Shown here piece by piece: positions 43,729 through 51,722 of a stretch of 64,000 nt of DNA. Location of the stretch: positions 1-64,000 of the forward strand of contig NZ_JARFML010000015.1 in the NCBI RefSeq assembly GCF_029167105.1, in the 5' to 3' direction. Position numbers and translations under genes: made by a program. Below the pieces are notes generated by a model. It made no database searches. It was given only the letters and a program-made list of their open reading frames with translations, and was not told the DNA's origin. The first letter of the stretch is position 1. Each line of letters begins with the position of its first letter. This stretch comes from Bradyrhizobium yuanmingense (GTDB lineage Bacteria; Pseudomonadota; Alphaproteobacteria; Rhizobiales; Xanthobacteraceae).

Positions 43729-43968
43729 ATGGCTGAAGCTGGTGCACGCCGCCCGTTTTTCCGTCGTCGCAAGAGCTGCCCGTTCACGGGCGCCAATGCT
43801 CCGAAGATCGACTACAAGGACTCCAAGCTCTTGATGCGTTACGTCTCCGAGCGCGGCAAGATCGTGCCGAGCCGCATCACCGCGGTGTCCGCGAAGAAGC
43901 AGCGTGAGCTCGCCCGCGCCATCAAGCGCGCGCGGTTCCTGGGCCTCTTGCCCTACGTCATTCGCTGA
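43729..43968 (+). CDS. rpsR: 30S ribosomal protein S18
   Basis: 79 residues: MAEAGARRPFFRRRKSCPF followed by IDYKDSKLLMRYVSERGKIVPSRIT and the C-terminal RARFLGLLPYV signature. S18 forms a heterodimer with S6 in the 30S platform, and the two genes are adjacent. A strong hairpin without a U-tract follows (43980-44007). Confidence 0.97.
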   Translation: MAEAGARRPFFRRRKSCPFTGANAPKIDYKDSKLLMRYVSERGKIVPSRITAVSAKKQRELARAIKRARFLGLLPYVIR

Positions 43969-43979
43969 TACGACCAATT

Positions 43980-44007
43980 CGACCGGCGGCCCTCGTGCCG
44001 CCGGTCG
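43980..44007 (+). terminator. Strong hairpin between rpsR and the DUF2232 gene
   Basis: CGACCGGCGGC and GCCGCCGGTCG form a perfect 11-bp stem around CCTCGT. Only CGACTTCT follows, so it is not a canonical intrinsic terminator. It may attenuate readthrough or protect the ribosomal mRNA 3' end. Confidence 0.45.
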
Positions 44008-44101
44008 CGACTTCTAGAACTCATAAGGCTTCCGGGTCGTCCGGTCGCCGATGGTTGGGGCAAACGACGCCTCTAACCGCTCGAAGGGAGCGGGACAGCT
44101 G

Positions 44102-45079
44102 ATGATCGCCTTTGGACTGATAGCCCTGATCGCCGGCGCTGCGTCGGCCCTGATGTTCGCCTCGATCATCTCGGGCGCGCTGATCGCGCTCGTCCTGTTC
44201 TATCTCGCTCCGCTCCCCCTGATGGTCGCCGCGATCGGCTGGGGCCCGCTTTGCGCGAGCCTCGGCGGCATCGCCGCCGCGATCGGCCTTGGCGCCCTGT
44301 TCGGCCTGCCCTACTGCATCGCCTTCGCCGTCACCGTCGCGCTGCCCGCGTGGTGGCTCGGCCATCTCGTCCTGCTCGGACGTCAGGTGGGAAGCGCTCC
44401 GCCTGCCGCCGGCACCGCTCCCTCCTTGGAGCCGGACGTCGAGTGGTACCCGGTCGGCCGCATCCTGCTCTGGATTGCAGGCTTCGCAACGCTGACCACG
44501 ATGGCCGCTTTGCTCACGCTCGGGACCGACGCCGAGACCATCACCGGCACGTTGCGCCGTGGCCTGACGCGCCTCCTGCGCGCCACCGACCCGCAAACTT
44601 CGGGCGAAGCCAGCCAGTTCGTCGACGCGCTGGTGCGCATCGCACCCGCCGCCGCCACGATTGCCGCGACCATGACGCTCACTCTCAACCTCTGGCTCAG
44701 CGCCAAGGTGACCGCGACGTCGGGCCGGCTGCGCCGCCCCTGGCCGGACCTCAAGACCACCGAGCTTCCACAGATGACGCTGGTGGTGCTTTGCATCTCC
44801 CTCGCCTTCTGCTTCACCGGGGGGCTGCTTGGCATCGTGGCGCAGATCGCCACCGCCGCGCTGATGATGAGCTATGCGCTGGCCGGTTTCGCCGTATTGC
44901 ATACGCTGACGCTCGCGCTGAACGGCCGCACGTTCTGGCTCGGCTCGACCTACGCCGCCGTCGTCGTATTCGGATGGCCCGTGGTCGCGATGGTGATCCT
45001 TGGGCTTGCGGATGCCTTGTTCGGCTTGCGCGAACGCTTCCTGCGCAGCCGGCAGCCGCCGCCGCTGCCCACACCTTGA
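44102..45079 (+). CDS. DUF2232-type multi-span membrane protein
   Basis: 325 residues with about seven to eight hydrophobic segments and few charges; DUF2232 proteins typically sit between rpsR and rplI in alphaproteobacteria. Function unknown. I chose ATG at 44102 (MIAFGLIALIAGAASALMF), preceded by GGGAG about 12 bases upstream; the upstream in-frame ATG at 44051 adds a polar N-terminus that is less likely. Confidence 0.75.
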   Translation: MIAFGLIALIAGAASALMFASIISGALIALVLFYLAPLPLMVAAIGWGPLCASLGGIAAAIGLGALFGLPYCIAFAVTVALPAWWLGHLVLLGRQVGSAPPAAGTAPSLEPDVEWYPVGRILLWIAGFATLTTMAALLTLGTDAETITGTLRRGLTRLLRATDPQTSGEASQFVDALVRIAPAAATIAATMTLTLNLWLSAKVTATSGRLRRPWPDLKTTELPQMTLVVLCISLAFCFTGGLLGIVAQIATAALMMSYALAGFAVLHTLTLALNGRTFWLGSTYAAVVVFGWPVVAMVILGLADALFGLRERFLRSRQPPPLPTP

Positions 45080-45130
45080 GTTCAACCTCGAAACTGAAAC
45101 CTGAGAGAGCACTTCAAAAGGAGAACGAAT

Positions 45131-45730
45131 ATGGAAGTCATTTTGCTGGAACGCGTCAACAAGCTTGGCCAGATGGGCGAAGTCGTGAAGGTTCGCGACG
45201 GCTACGCTCGCAATTTCCTGCTCAAGCGCGGCAAGGCGCTGCGCGCCACCGCCGACAACCGGGCCAAGTATGACGGCATGAAGGCCGAGCTCGAAGCGCG
45301 CAACCTCGCCTCTAAGGCCGAGGCGTCCAAGGTCGCCGAGAAGATCGAGGGCAGGAACATCATCGTGATCCGCCAGGCGTCGGAAGCCGGCCAGCTGTTC
45401 GGCTCGGTCAACGTGCGTGACATCGTGCTCGCGTTCGAAGCCGACGGCGTTTCGCTCGCTCGTCCGCAGATCCAGCTCGACGCGCCGATCAAGACCATCG
45501 GCAAGCACGCGATCACCGTTGCCGTTCACCCCGAGGTCGAGGTCGAGATCACCGTCACGGTTGCCCGCAGCCAGGACGAGGCCGAGCGCATCAACCGCGG
45601 CGAGGACATCTCGACCCGCAACGAGGATCGCGACGCCGCCGCCGAGGCGATCGCCGCCGCCGGCGAGTTCTTCGATCCAGAAGCCCAGCACGACGACGTC
45701 GCGCCGGCGCCGGCTGCGGAAGAGAAGTAA
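45131..45730 (+). CDS. rplI: 50S ribosomal protein L9
   Basis: 199 residues. The N-terminal domain MEVILLERVNKLGQMGEVVKV (1-21) with VRDGYARNFLLKRGKAL is the L9 signature; a helix and the C-terminal domain (VNVRDIVLAFEADG...) follow. The last ~45 residues form an acidic Ala-rich extension seen in other Rhizobiales L9. AAAAGGAGAACGAAT precedes the ATG. Terminated by the hairpin at 45829-45860. Confidence 0.96.
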   Translation: MEVILLERVNKLGQMGEVVKVRDGYARNFLLKRGKALRATADNRAKYDGMKAELEARNLASKAEASKVAEKIEGRNIIVIRQASEAGQLFGSVNVRDIVLAFEADGVSLARPQIQLDAPIKTIGKHAITVAVHPEVEVEITVTVARSQDEAERINRGEDISTRNEDRDAAAEAIAAAGEFFDPEAQHDDVAPAPAAEEK

Positions 45731-45740
45731 GGAAGGCACG

Positions 45741-45816
45741 TCGTTCCGGGGCGGTCCGCAGGACAGAACCCGGAACCTCGAGATTCCGGGTTCTCGCTTC
45801 GCGAGCCCCGGAATGA
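45741..45816. repeat. Palindromic intergenic repeat (ATTCCGGG type)
   Basis: TCGTTCCGGGGC (45741-45752) and GCCCCGGAATGA (45804-45815) pair with one G-T wobble. Inside lies a near-perfect 30-base inverted repeat (45765-45794), AGAACCCGG to CCGGGTTCT around CTCGAG. From general knowledge this resembles a repeat family common between Bradyrhizobium genes. Confidence 0.6.
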
Positions 45817-45828
45817 CAGACACAAGCA

Positions 45829-45860
45829 AGAGCCCGGTCGCCTCACGCGGCCGGGCTTTT
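45829..45860. terminator. Terminator after rplI, shared with the convergent thioesterase remnant
   Basis: AGCCCGG (45831-45837) and CCGGGCT (45851-45857) form a 7-bp stem, followed on the plus strand by TTTTCGTTTTCG. On the minus strand it overlaps the 3' end of the thioesterase reading frame. Confidence 0.6.
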
Positions 45861-46309
45861 CGTTTTCGCAGCGACGTCCTCGCTCAGCATCGCGATCGAG
45901 GCCAGCGCGGTGGCCGTATGCTTCTCGACGCCGTCGCTGACGCAGAACACGTCGGCGGCGACCACCGCGACCTGGCGGCCCGGCTTGATCACCCGGGCGC
46001 GGCAGATCAGCTTTTCGCCGACCCGGGCGACAACAGATTGAGCTTGTATTCCGCCGTCAGCGCCGGCTGGCCGCGCGACGTGGCGGCTGCGATCGTGGTG
46101 GCGTTGTCGACCAGGAAGGCGGTGACGCCGCCGTGGAAGAAGCCGTGCTGCTGTAACAGCTCCGGCCGGCGCTCCACGGCGATGGTGCAGGTGCCGCGCG
46201 ACAATTCGGAGAGCTCGGCACCGACCAGGTTCATGAAACCCTGCCGGCCGATATTGGCGTGGATGCGCTCGGCAATCGGCGCAAATTCCGGATCAGCTTC
46301 GGCGCGCAT
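45843..46309 (-). pseudogene. PaaI-family acyl-CoA thioesterase, frameshifted
   Basis: The first ~96 residues are a normal hotdog thioesterase: QQHGFFHGGVTAFLVDNATTIAAAT is the hotdog catalytic region, then AEYKLNLLSPG. The frame then stops at 46007 (GSAKS). The next frame carries a good continuation, VGEKLICRARVIKPGRQVAV then DVFCVSDGVEKHTATALASI, ending at 45843. Adding one base near 46015-46020 restores about 155 residues, the family's usual length. Either a real inactivating deletion or a sequence error. It lies 11 bases after a TetR gene on the same strand. Confidence 0.75.
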
Positions 46310-46320
46310 GCGGTCTCCCC

Positions 46321-46917
46321 TTATTGCTTGTTGATACGATCGAACGGCCTCAGCGCACGCTTGGCGCAGGCGATCAGCGTATCCGCCTCGATGCGCGGAT
46401 CGGTGCGCTCGCGACCCGACAGGAAGGCGCGGCAGAAGATCTGCGCCGGACCGATCAGCTGGCTGACGAACATCACCGGCGTCATCGGCAGAAGCTCGCC
46501 GCTTGCGACCAGCGGCGCGCGCCAGCGCTCAATGCCTTCGGCAAGCCGCGCATTCTGCGCCCGCTGGGCGTCGCGCACGTCTTCGCCCCACTCGCTGCGC
46601 GAGATCTCGAAGAGGTAGCGCGCCTCGCGCCGGCTGGTGACGACCCAGTCGAGATGCGCCCGGATCAGGCGATCGATGCCCTGCTCGGCGTCGGGGCCGG
46701 AATCGAGGGCGGCCAGTATCGCGGCGTGATAGTGCCGTAAGACCTCCAGAAACAACGCACCGGCAAGTTCTTTCTTCGAACCGAAGACGTGGAAGAAGCT
46801 GCCGTTGGAAGCCCGCGCTCGGGTGCGGATCGCGGCCACCGTCGCGGCCTCGAAGCCGACGCGGTCGAACACGGCAAGGCCGGCCGCCAACAGATCGTCT
46901 CGCACGCTCGCCGTCAT
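46321..46917 (-). CDS. TetR/AcrR-family regulator upstream of the thioesterase
   Basis: 198 residues. The helix-turn-helix region reads LLAAGLAVFDRVGFEAATVAAIRTRARASNGSFFHVFGSKKELAGAL across about residues 9-55. The C-terminal domain resembles TetR_C ligand domains but the ligand is unknown. A perfect palindrome lies 17 bases upstream (46934-46949). Probably co-transcribed with the frameshifted thioesterase. Confidence 0.87.
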   Translation of the reverse strand: MTASVRDDLLAAGLAVFDRVGFEAATVAAIRTRARASNGSFFHVFGSKKELAGALFLEVLRHYHAAILAALDSGPDAEQGIDRLIRAHLDWVVTSRREARYLFEISRSEWGEDVRDAQRAQNARLAEGIERWRAPLVASGELLPMTPVMFVSQLIGPAQIFCRAFLSGRERTDPRIEADTLIACAKRALRPFDRINKQ

Positions 46918-46933
46918 GGGCGCCTCCTAGAGC

Positions 46934-46949
46934 AATACTCTAGAGTATT
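46934..46949. promoter_or_regulatory. TetR operator-like palindrome overlapping a -10 box
   Basis: AATACTCTAGAGTATT is a perfect 16-bp palindrome; flanking GAG and CTC extend it with one mismatch pair. On the minus strand TTGACC (46965-46960) and TAGAGT (18-base spacer) form a possible promoter, so binding would block the -10. Confidence 0.6.
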
Positions 46950-46966
46950 ACTCCAATAGCGGTCAA

Positions 46967-47008
46967 GACGATGCGAAGGCCGCGGATGGGCGCGGCCTTC
47001 GCATCGTC
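46967..47008 (-). terminator. Very strong hairpin after the cytochrome-like gene
   Basis: GACGATGCGAAGGCCGCG and its exact complement form an 18-bp stem around GATGGG, 20 bases beyond the stop of the minus-strand gene at 47029. TTGACC follows rather than a U-tract, so termination may be partial; it also insulates the downstream tetR promoter. Confidence 0.6.
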
Positions 47009-47028
47009 GATCGAAAGATCCGGGTGAT

Positions 47029-47880
47029 CTAGCGCGAGATCGGCGGCGCCGGCGGACCGGAGGACGCAGACGGCGCCGGCGGCGACGGGGGGGCTGCAGC
47101 AGTCGCGGGCGGCGCCTGTTCCTGCGGCTTGGCCGCGGGGGCCGGCTCGGCAGGTTTCGGAGCAGCCTCTTCCACCGCCTTGGGCGCGGCCGGCTCAGCG
47201 GGCTTGGCGGCGGCTGGAGCGGCCGGCGTCACCTGCGGGACCGGATCGGGCCGCTGCGCCGGCGTCTCGCTACGCGGCTCAACCTTGGCGCTGTCGGGCT
47301 TGACGGGCTCCGGCTTCGGCTCGCTCTTCTTGTCGTCGGTCGCCGGCGCCGCGGCATCGACCTTCGGGGCTTCCTCCGTGCCGGGCTTGGCGCGCCGCTT
47401 ACCTTTGCGTGCCTCGGGCGCAGCCTCTCCCTCCGGCTTGGCACCCTCCTCGGCCGGCCGCGCCGCCCGCTTCTGGCGCGTACCCTCGGCGGCAGGAGCA
47501 GCGCCCTCGCCCTCCGGCCTCGCGGCATCCTGCGCGCGCTGACGTCGACCCTGTTGTTCAGGCGCGGCGCCGTCCTTCTTGGCGTCTTTGGCCTGATAGC
47601 GGGTGTCGGTGGCACCGTTCGAGATCAGATAGGCGGAGAGGACGCCCGCCATGTCCGAACTCGTCGTGTAGTGCTGGCGCAGGAATCCCGGCAGCGAGCC
47701 GGGCGACACGGACTTCAGCAGCCCGCGCGGGCTCTTGTGGCAGACGTTGCAGGTCTGCGAGAACAGCTGCGACGGGGTCTTGCCAGCCTCGAGGTTCGTC
47801 GCCTGCGCAAGAACGGAATTAGCCGCACCGAAGTCAATCAGAAGCAACACCGTCGCGAGGCTGAGCGCTCGGCTCGACAT
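47029..47880 (-). CDS. Secreted cytochrome-c-like protein with long Pro/Ala/Lys/Glu tail
   Basis: 283 residues: signal peptide (ALSLATVLLLIDFGAANSVLA), one haem c motif CNVCH (about 43-47) in LFSQTCNVCHKSPRGLL, and a short helical domain to about residue 85. A 190-residue disordered tail (Pro, Ala, Lys, Glu) ends GPPAPPISR. I chose ATG at 47880 because GGAG lies 9 bases upstream; two ATGs 2-3 codons earlier sit too close to it. The tail may reach through the periplasm (inference). Confidence 0.65.
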   Translation of the reverse strand: MSSRALSLATVLLLIDFGAANSVLAQATNLEAGKTPSQLFSQTCNVCHKSPRGLLKSVSPGSLPGFLRQHYTTSSDMAGVLSAYLISNGATDTRYQAKDAKKDGAAPEQQGRRQRAQDAARPEGEGAAPAAEGTRQKRAARPAEEGAKPEGEAAPEARKGKRRAKPGTEEAPKVDAAAPATDDKKSEPKPEPVKPDSAKVEPRSETPAQRPDPVPQVTPAAPAAAKPAEPAAPKAVEEAAPKPAEPAPAAKPQEQAPPATAAAPPSPPAPSASSGPPAPPISR

Positions 47881-48154
47881 TCCCATCATCTCCGTTGAAT
47901 TTCCGCAAATGCAGCCGGCATCCGGCGCGGCGGCGGTCACCTTTTAACCGATTGAGCCGCGAATGGAAGCAGGTCCGCGCGCAAGGATGTGATTAAGCGG
48001 TTTTCGAATATCTACTTTGAACACAGTGCAATAGCGCAGCCGGAACCGGCTCGCTAGATTTGAATGCAAACGCATAGGAACCGCTGCGGCGCCTGGGCGT
48101 CAGATATGAAGGCCGGGTAGTCGCATCTTTCGGGTTCGCTCGAGAGGATTGCCG

Positions 48155-49405
48155 ATGGACCGTTTGTTGCGTCGATTTCTGTCCCAATTCATCCGTCGCG
48201 GGTCGTTGACAGTGACCAGCGCGAGCGGATCGAAGTTCACCGTCGGCGACGGCTCCGGCGAGCCGGTCGCAGTCCGCTTCGTCACTGCGGACTCCGAGCG
48301 AAGGGTCCTCGTCAATCCCGAGCTGGGGCTGGGCGAGGCCTACATGAACGGCGAGTTCGTGGTCGAGCGCGGCACCATAGCTGATGCCCTCGCGATCCTG
48401 CTCGATCAACCCGACCCATTGCCGCAGTGGGCAAAGCCGTGGTGGCACCTGCGCTACCTGACGCGGCACCTCAAGCAGTTCAATCCCCGCCCGCGCTCCC
48501 GTCAAAACGTCGCTCATCATTACGATCTCGACGGCCGGCTCTATTCGCTGTTTCTCGATGCCGACAAGCAATATAGCTGCGCCTATTTCGAGACGCCCGA
48601 GATGTCGCTGGACGACGCGCAACTTGCCAAGAAGCGGCACATCGCGGCGAAGCTTCTCGTCAGGAATGGCGAGCGCGTGCTCGACATCGGCTCCGGCTGG
48701 GGTGGCCTCGGGCTCTATCTCGCCGAGATCGCGGGTGCCGACGTCACCGGCATCACGCTGTCGACCGAGCAGCTGCAGGTCGCCAATGCGCGCTCCGCCG
48801 AAAAGGGCCTGACGGGCTCGGCCAGATTCCAGCTCCAGGATTATCGCGACGTCGAAGGTACGTTCGACCGCATCGTCTCCGTCGGCATGTTCGAGCATGT
48901 CGGGGCGCGGTTCTACGACGCCTACTTCCAGCGCTGCGCCGAGCTGCTGAAGGAAGACGGCGTCATGCTGCTGCATTCGATCGGCCGTTCGCAGGGCCCG
49001 GATTCGACCAATCCCTGGATCGCCAAATACATCTTCCCCGGCGGCTACATCCCCGCACTCTCGGAGGTGCTGCCGGCGATCGAGCGCGCGGGCCTGCTGG
49101 TCTGCGACATCGAGATTCTGCGCCTGCACTATGCCGAGACGCTGAAGGCCTGGCGCGAGCGGTTCCTGGCGCGGCGCGAGGAAGCCGTGCAGCTCTACGA
49201 CGAGCGCTTCGCCTTGATGTGGGAATTTTACCTCGCGGCCTGCGAGATGACGTTCCGCAAGCAAGCCATGATGAACTTCCAGATCCAGCTCACCCGGCGC
49301 CAGGGCGTGGTGCCGATGACCCGCGACTATATCCCGCGGGAGGAAGCCCGGCTGCGGGCCCGGGAGGGGGCGGCCATGCCGAAACTCAAGCTGGCTGGTG
49401 AATAG
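48155..49405 (+). CDS. Cyclopropane-fatty-acyl-phospholipid synthase family methyltransferase
   Basis: 416 residues. After an N-terminal region comes the CFA-synthase core: NVAHHYDLDGRLYSLFLD, CAYFETPEMSLDDAQLAKK, SAM motif LDIGSGWGGLGLYLAE, ITLSTEQLQVA and SVGMFEHVG, then YIFPGGYIPALSE. It would methylenate or methylate unsaturated acyl chains of membrane lipids; the product is unverified. ATG at 48155 follows GAGAGG; a TTG two codons earlier is possible. Confidence 0.88.
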   Translation: MDRLLRRFLSQFIRRGSLTVTSASGSKFTVGDGSGEPVAVRFVTADSERRVLVNPELGLGEAYMNGEFVVERGTIADALAILLDQPDPLPQWAKPWWHLRYLTRHLKQFNPRPRSRQNVAHHYDLDGRLYSLFLDADKQYSCAYFETPEMSLDDAQLAKKRHIAAKLLVRNGERVLDIGSGWGGLGLYLAEIAGADVTGITLSTEQLQVANARSAEKGLTGSARFQLQDYRDVEGTFDRIVSVGMFEHVGARFYDAYFQRCAELLKEDGVMLLHSIGRSQGPDSTNPWIAKYIFPGGYIPALSEVLPAIERAGLLVCDIEILRLHYAETLKAWRERFLARREEAVQLYDERFALMWEFYLAACEMTFRKQAMMNFQIQLTRRQGVVPMTRDYIPREEARLRAREGAAMPKLKLAGE

Positions 49406-49414
49406 GTCCGGATC

Positions 49415-49621
49415 TTAGTGGCGCAGGTTCGAAATCCCAGAAGACCGGAAAGACGCCGTTAACGCCAATTGCGCCCGCAATTCCAGCAGGATTTCGGGGG
49501 CGACCGGCTGGCGACGCACCTCGGGCCGCTCCACGTGCTTCATAGCCGCGATCAGCCCCGACAGCCAAAGCCGGCTGCCTGCCTCGCTTCGCCAGTTCTG
49601 GTGCTGCCGTTCTGGCTGCAT
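49415..49621 (-). CDS. Small hypothetical protein (68 aa)
   Basis: MQPERQHQNWRSEAGSRLWLSG... then HVERPEVRRQPVAPEILLEL. ATG at 49621 follows GAGGCGAGCG. Soluble, basic. The open frame continues upstream to 49777, but that extension looks less protein-like. It resembles small conserved Bradyrhizobium proteins (impression only). Function unknown. Confidence 0.45.
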   Translation of the reverse strand: MQPERQHQNWRSEAGSRLWLSGLIAAMKHVERPEVRRQPVAPEILLELRAQLALTASFRSSGISNLRH

Positions 49622-49710
49622 CGCTCGCCTCGTATCCCTGTCAGAGGGGAATGAGATAATCCCCTGCCCATCCGCCTGTTCCGGCATGCCCCCGAAAGAA
49701 TCCGGGGAGA

Positions 49711-49726
49711 TGTGATCTGTTTCACA
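49711..49726 (+). promoter_or_regulatory. Crp-type binding site
   Basis: TGTGATCTGTTTCACA is a perfect TGTGA-N6-TCACA match to the Crp consensus, 33 bases upstream of a small membrane protein gene (49760). Which regulator uses it here is unknown. Confidence 0.55.
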
Positions 49727-49759
49727 GAAGTCTGGTCGGGCCTGGCTTAGACCGTCGCC

Positions 49760-49879
49760 ATGAGCAAAGAGACCCAAACCTCATTCGACGTGCAGGACGA
49801 CCTCCGCACCGATTACGCCCTGATCGTCACCGGCGTTGGGGCGGCCTTGGTTGCGCTGGTCTACCTCCTGCTGGTCTGA
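49760..49879 (+). CDS. 39-residue single-span membrane protein
   Basis: Too short for usual gene calling. It starts MSKETQTSFDVQDDLRTDYA and ends in one hydrophobic helix (LIVTGVGAALVALVYLLLV). The acidic N-terminus and short hydrophobic end suggest an inner-membrane anchor or regulator peptide. A Crp-type site lies just upstream, supporting expression. No homologue named from memory. Confidence 0.55.
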   Translation: MSKETQTSFDVQDDLRTDYALIVTGVGAALVALVYLLLV

Positions 49880-50168
49880 AGCCGAGCCGAATCGGTCAGC
49901 GTGCGTCATTTCGCGCGCTTCTCGATAGGTCTGCGCGTCAGCCCCGAGGGTTCACGGGTTTCAGGATTTTTCCGCGGCGCGATCACGGCCCCCTGTGCCG
50001 AGAGCTCCGCCAAAATCCAGTCAAGCGCGGCGCGTGCTGCGACTGCTAATCATCCACCATTTTAACTGAGCGGTTGATAGCGGTCAGCTTTTGCTTCCGC
50101 TTTGACCTGCGGCGGCGCTTTATCCCGGCCCCGCATCCGCCCAAGAAAATTGCTAAGCACGTCCGACC

Positions 50169-51674
50169 ATGGCACTGACTGATTCGAACGTTCTCAAACT
50201 CACGCCCGATGCCGGAACTCCCGCCTATCGGAGCGCACCGCACAATATCGAGGCGGAACAGAGCCTTCTGGGCGCAATCCTGGTCAACAACGACGCCTTC
50301 TACCGCGTCTCCGACTTCCTGGAGGCCAAGCATTTCTTCGAGCCGCTGCACCAGACCATCTTCGAGACCGCGGGCAGCCTGATCCGGATGGGCAAGATCG
50401 CCACCCCGGTCACGCTGAAGACGTTCCTGCCGGCCGATACCGATGTCGGCGGCATGACCATCGGACAATACCTGGCGCGGCTTGCGGCCGAAGCCACCAC
50501 CATCATCAACGCCCAGGACTATGGCCGCACCATCTACGATCTGTCGTTGCGCCGCGACCTGATCGGCATCGGCGAGGACATGGTCAACGTCGCCTATGAC
50601 GCACCGGTCGACTTCCAACCGCGGGCGCAGATCGAGGACGCCGAGCGTCGCCTCTACGAGCTCGCCGAGTCCGGCCGCTACGACGGCGGCTTCCAGAAAT
50701 TCTCGCAGGCCCTCACCGTCGCGGTCGATCTCGCGGCCAAGGCATTCCAGCGCGACGGCAAGCTATCGGGCATCTCGACGGGCCTGCGCGACCTCGACAT
50801 CAAGATGGGCGGCCTGCAGCATTCCGACCTCATCATCGTTGCGGGACGCCCCGGCATGGGCAAGACGTCGCTGGCGACCAACATCGCCTACAATGTCGCG
50901 CAGGCCTACGTGCCGGAGCTTCAGGCCGACGGCACCATGAAGGCCGCCAACGGCGGCGTGATCGGCTTCTTCTCCTGCGAAATGTCGGCCGACCAGCTCG
51001 CCACGCGTATCGTGGCCGAGCGCACCGGCATTCCCTCCTCCCACATCCGCCGCGGCGGCATTACGGAGGCCGATTTCGAGAAGATCCGCCAGGTCTCGAT
51101 CGAGCTGCAGTCGCTGCCGTTCTACGTCGACGCCACCGGCGGCCTGTCGATCGCGCAGCTGATGGCGCGCGCGCGCCGGCTCAAGCGCCAGAAGGGTCTC
51201 GATCTCCTGGTGATCGACTACATCCAACTGCTCTCGGGCTCGGGCAAGCGCGCCAGCGACAGCCGCGTGCAGGAAATCACGGAGATCACGACCAGCCTGA
51301 AAGCGCTGGCCAAGGAGCTCAACGTTCCCGTGATCGCGCTCTCGCAGCTGTCGCGTCAGGTGGAATCGCGCGACGACAAGCGGCCGCAGCTGTCGGATCT
51401 GCGCGAATCCGGCTCGATCGAGCAGGACGCGGACGTCGTGCTGTTCGTGTTCCGCGAAGAATATTACCTCGCCATGAAGGAGCCGCGCCCCGGCACCGAG
51501 GAGCATGCCAAATGGCAGGCCGACATGGAACGTACCGTGGGGCGCGCCGAAGTCATCATCGGCAAGCAGCGCCACGGTCCGACCGGTACCGTCGAGCTGC
51601 ACTTCGATGCCTCGGTCACGCGCTTCGGCGACCTCGCGCATGACGGCCAGCTGCCGGACCGCAGCGACTACTAG
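50169..51674 (+). CDS. dnaB: Replicative DNA helicase DnaB
   Basis: Hexameric 5'-3' replicative helicase. 501 residues: N-terminal domain PHNIEAEQSLLGAILVNNDAF (about 18-38), linker, RecA-like core with Walker A AGRPGMGKTSLATNIA (about 220-235), Walker B LLVIDYIQLLSGSG and LSQLSRQVESRDDKRPQLSDLRESGSIEQDADVV. No intein. Lies upstream of alr, as usual in Rhizobiales. Confidence 0.96.
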   Translation: MALTDSNVLKLTPDAGTPAYRSAPHNIEAEQSLLGAILVNNDAFYRVSDFLEAKHFFEPLHQTIFETAGSLIRMGKIATPVTLKTFLPADTDVGGMTIGQYLARLAAEATTIINAQDYGRTIYDLSLRRDLIGIGEDMVNVAYDAPVDFQPRAQIEDAERRLYELAESGRYDGGFQKFSQALTVAVDLAAKAFQRDGKLSGISTGLRDLDIKMGGLQHSDLIIVAGRPGMGKTSLATNIAYNVAQAYVPELQADGTMKAANGGVIGFFSCEMSADQLATRIVAERTGIPSSHIRRGGITEADFEKIRQVSIELQSLPFYVDATGGLSIAQLMARARRLKRQKGLDLLVIDYIQLLSGSGKRASDSRVQEITEITTSLKALAKELNVPVIALSQLSRQVESRDDKRPQLSDLRESGSIEQDADVVLFVFREEYYLAMKEPRPGTEEHAKWQADMERTVGRAEVIIGKQRHGPTGTVELHFDASVTRFGDLAHDGQLPDRSDY

Positions 51675-51722
51675 ATTGTTCCCCGGGTTGAACGGGGGCT
51701 GTCTCTTGCGTAAAACGACGCC

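Noticed and set aside
44021..45829. A 602-codon minus-strand open frame across the DUF2232 and rplI genes
   Set aside because: It spans two good plus-strand genes and has the typical composition of a codon-bias shadow.
49424..49440. GGTTCGAAATCCC, resembling the T-loop of a tRNA
   Set aside because: No acceptor, D or anticodon stem can be formed around it, and it lies at the end of a small gene.
49415..49777. A longer version (120 aa) of the small protein ending at 49415
   Set aside because: The first 52 residues lack protein-like features and would overlap the Crp-type site and the 39-aa gene; the ATG at 49621 has a better ribosome-binding site.
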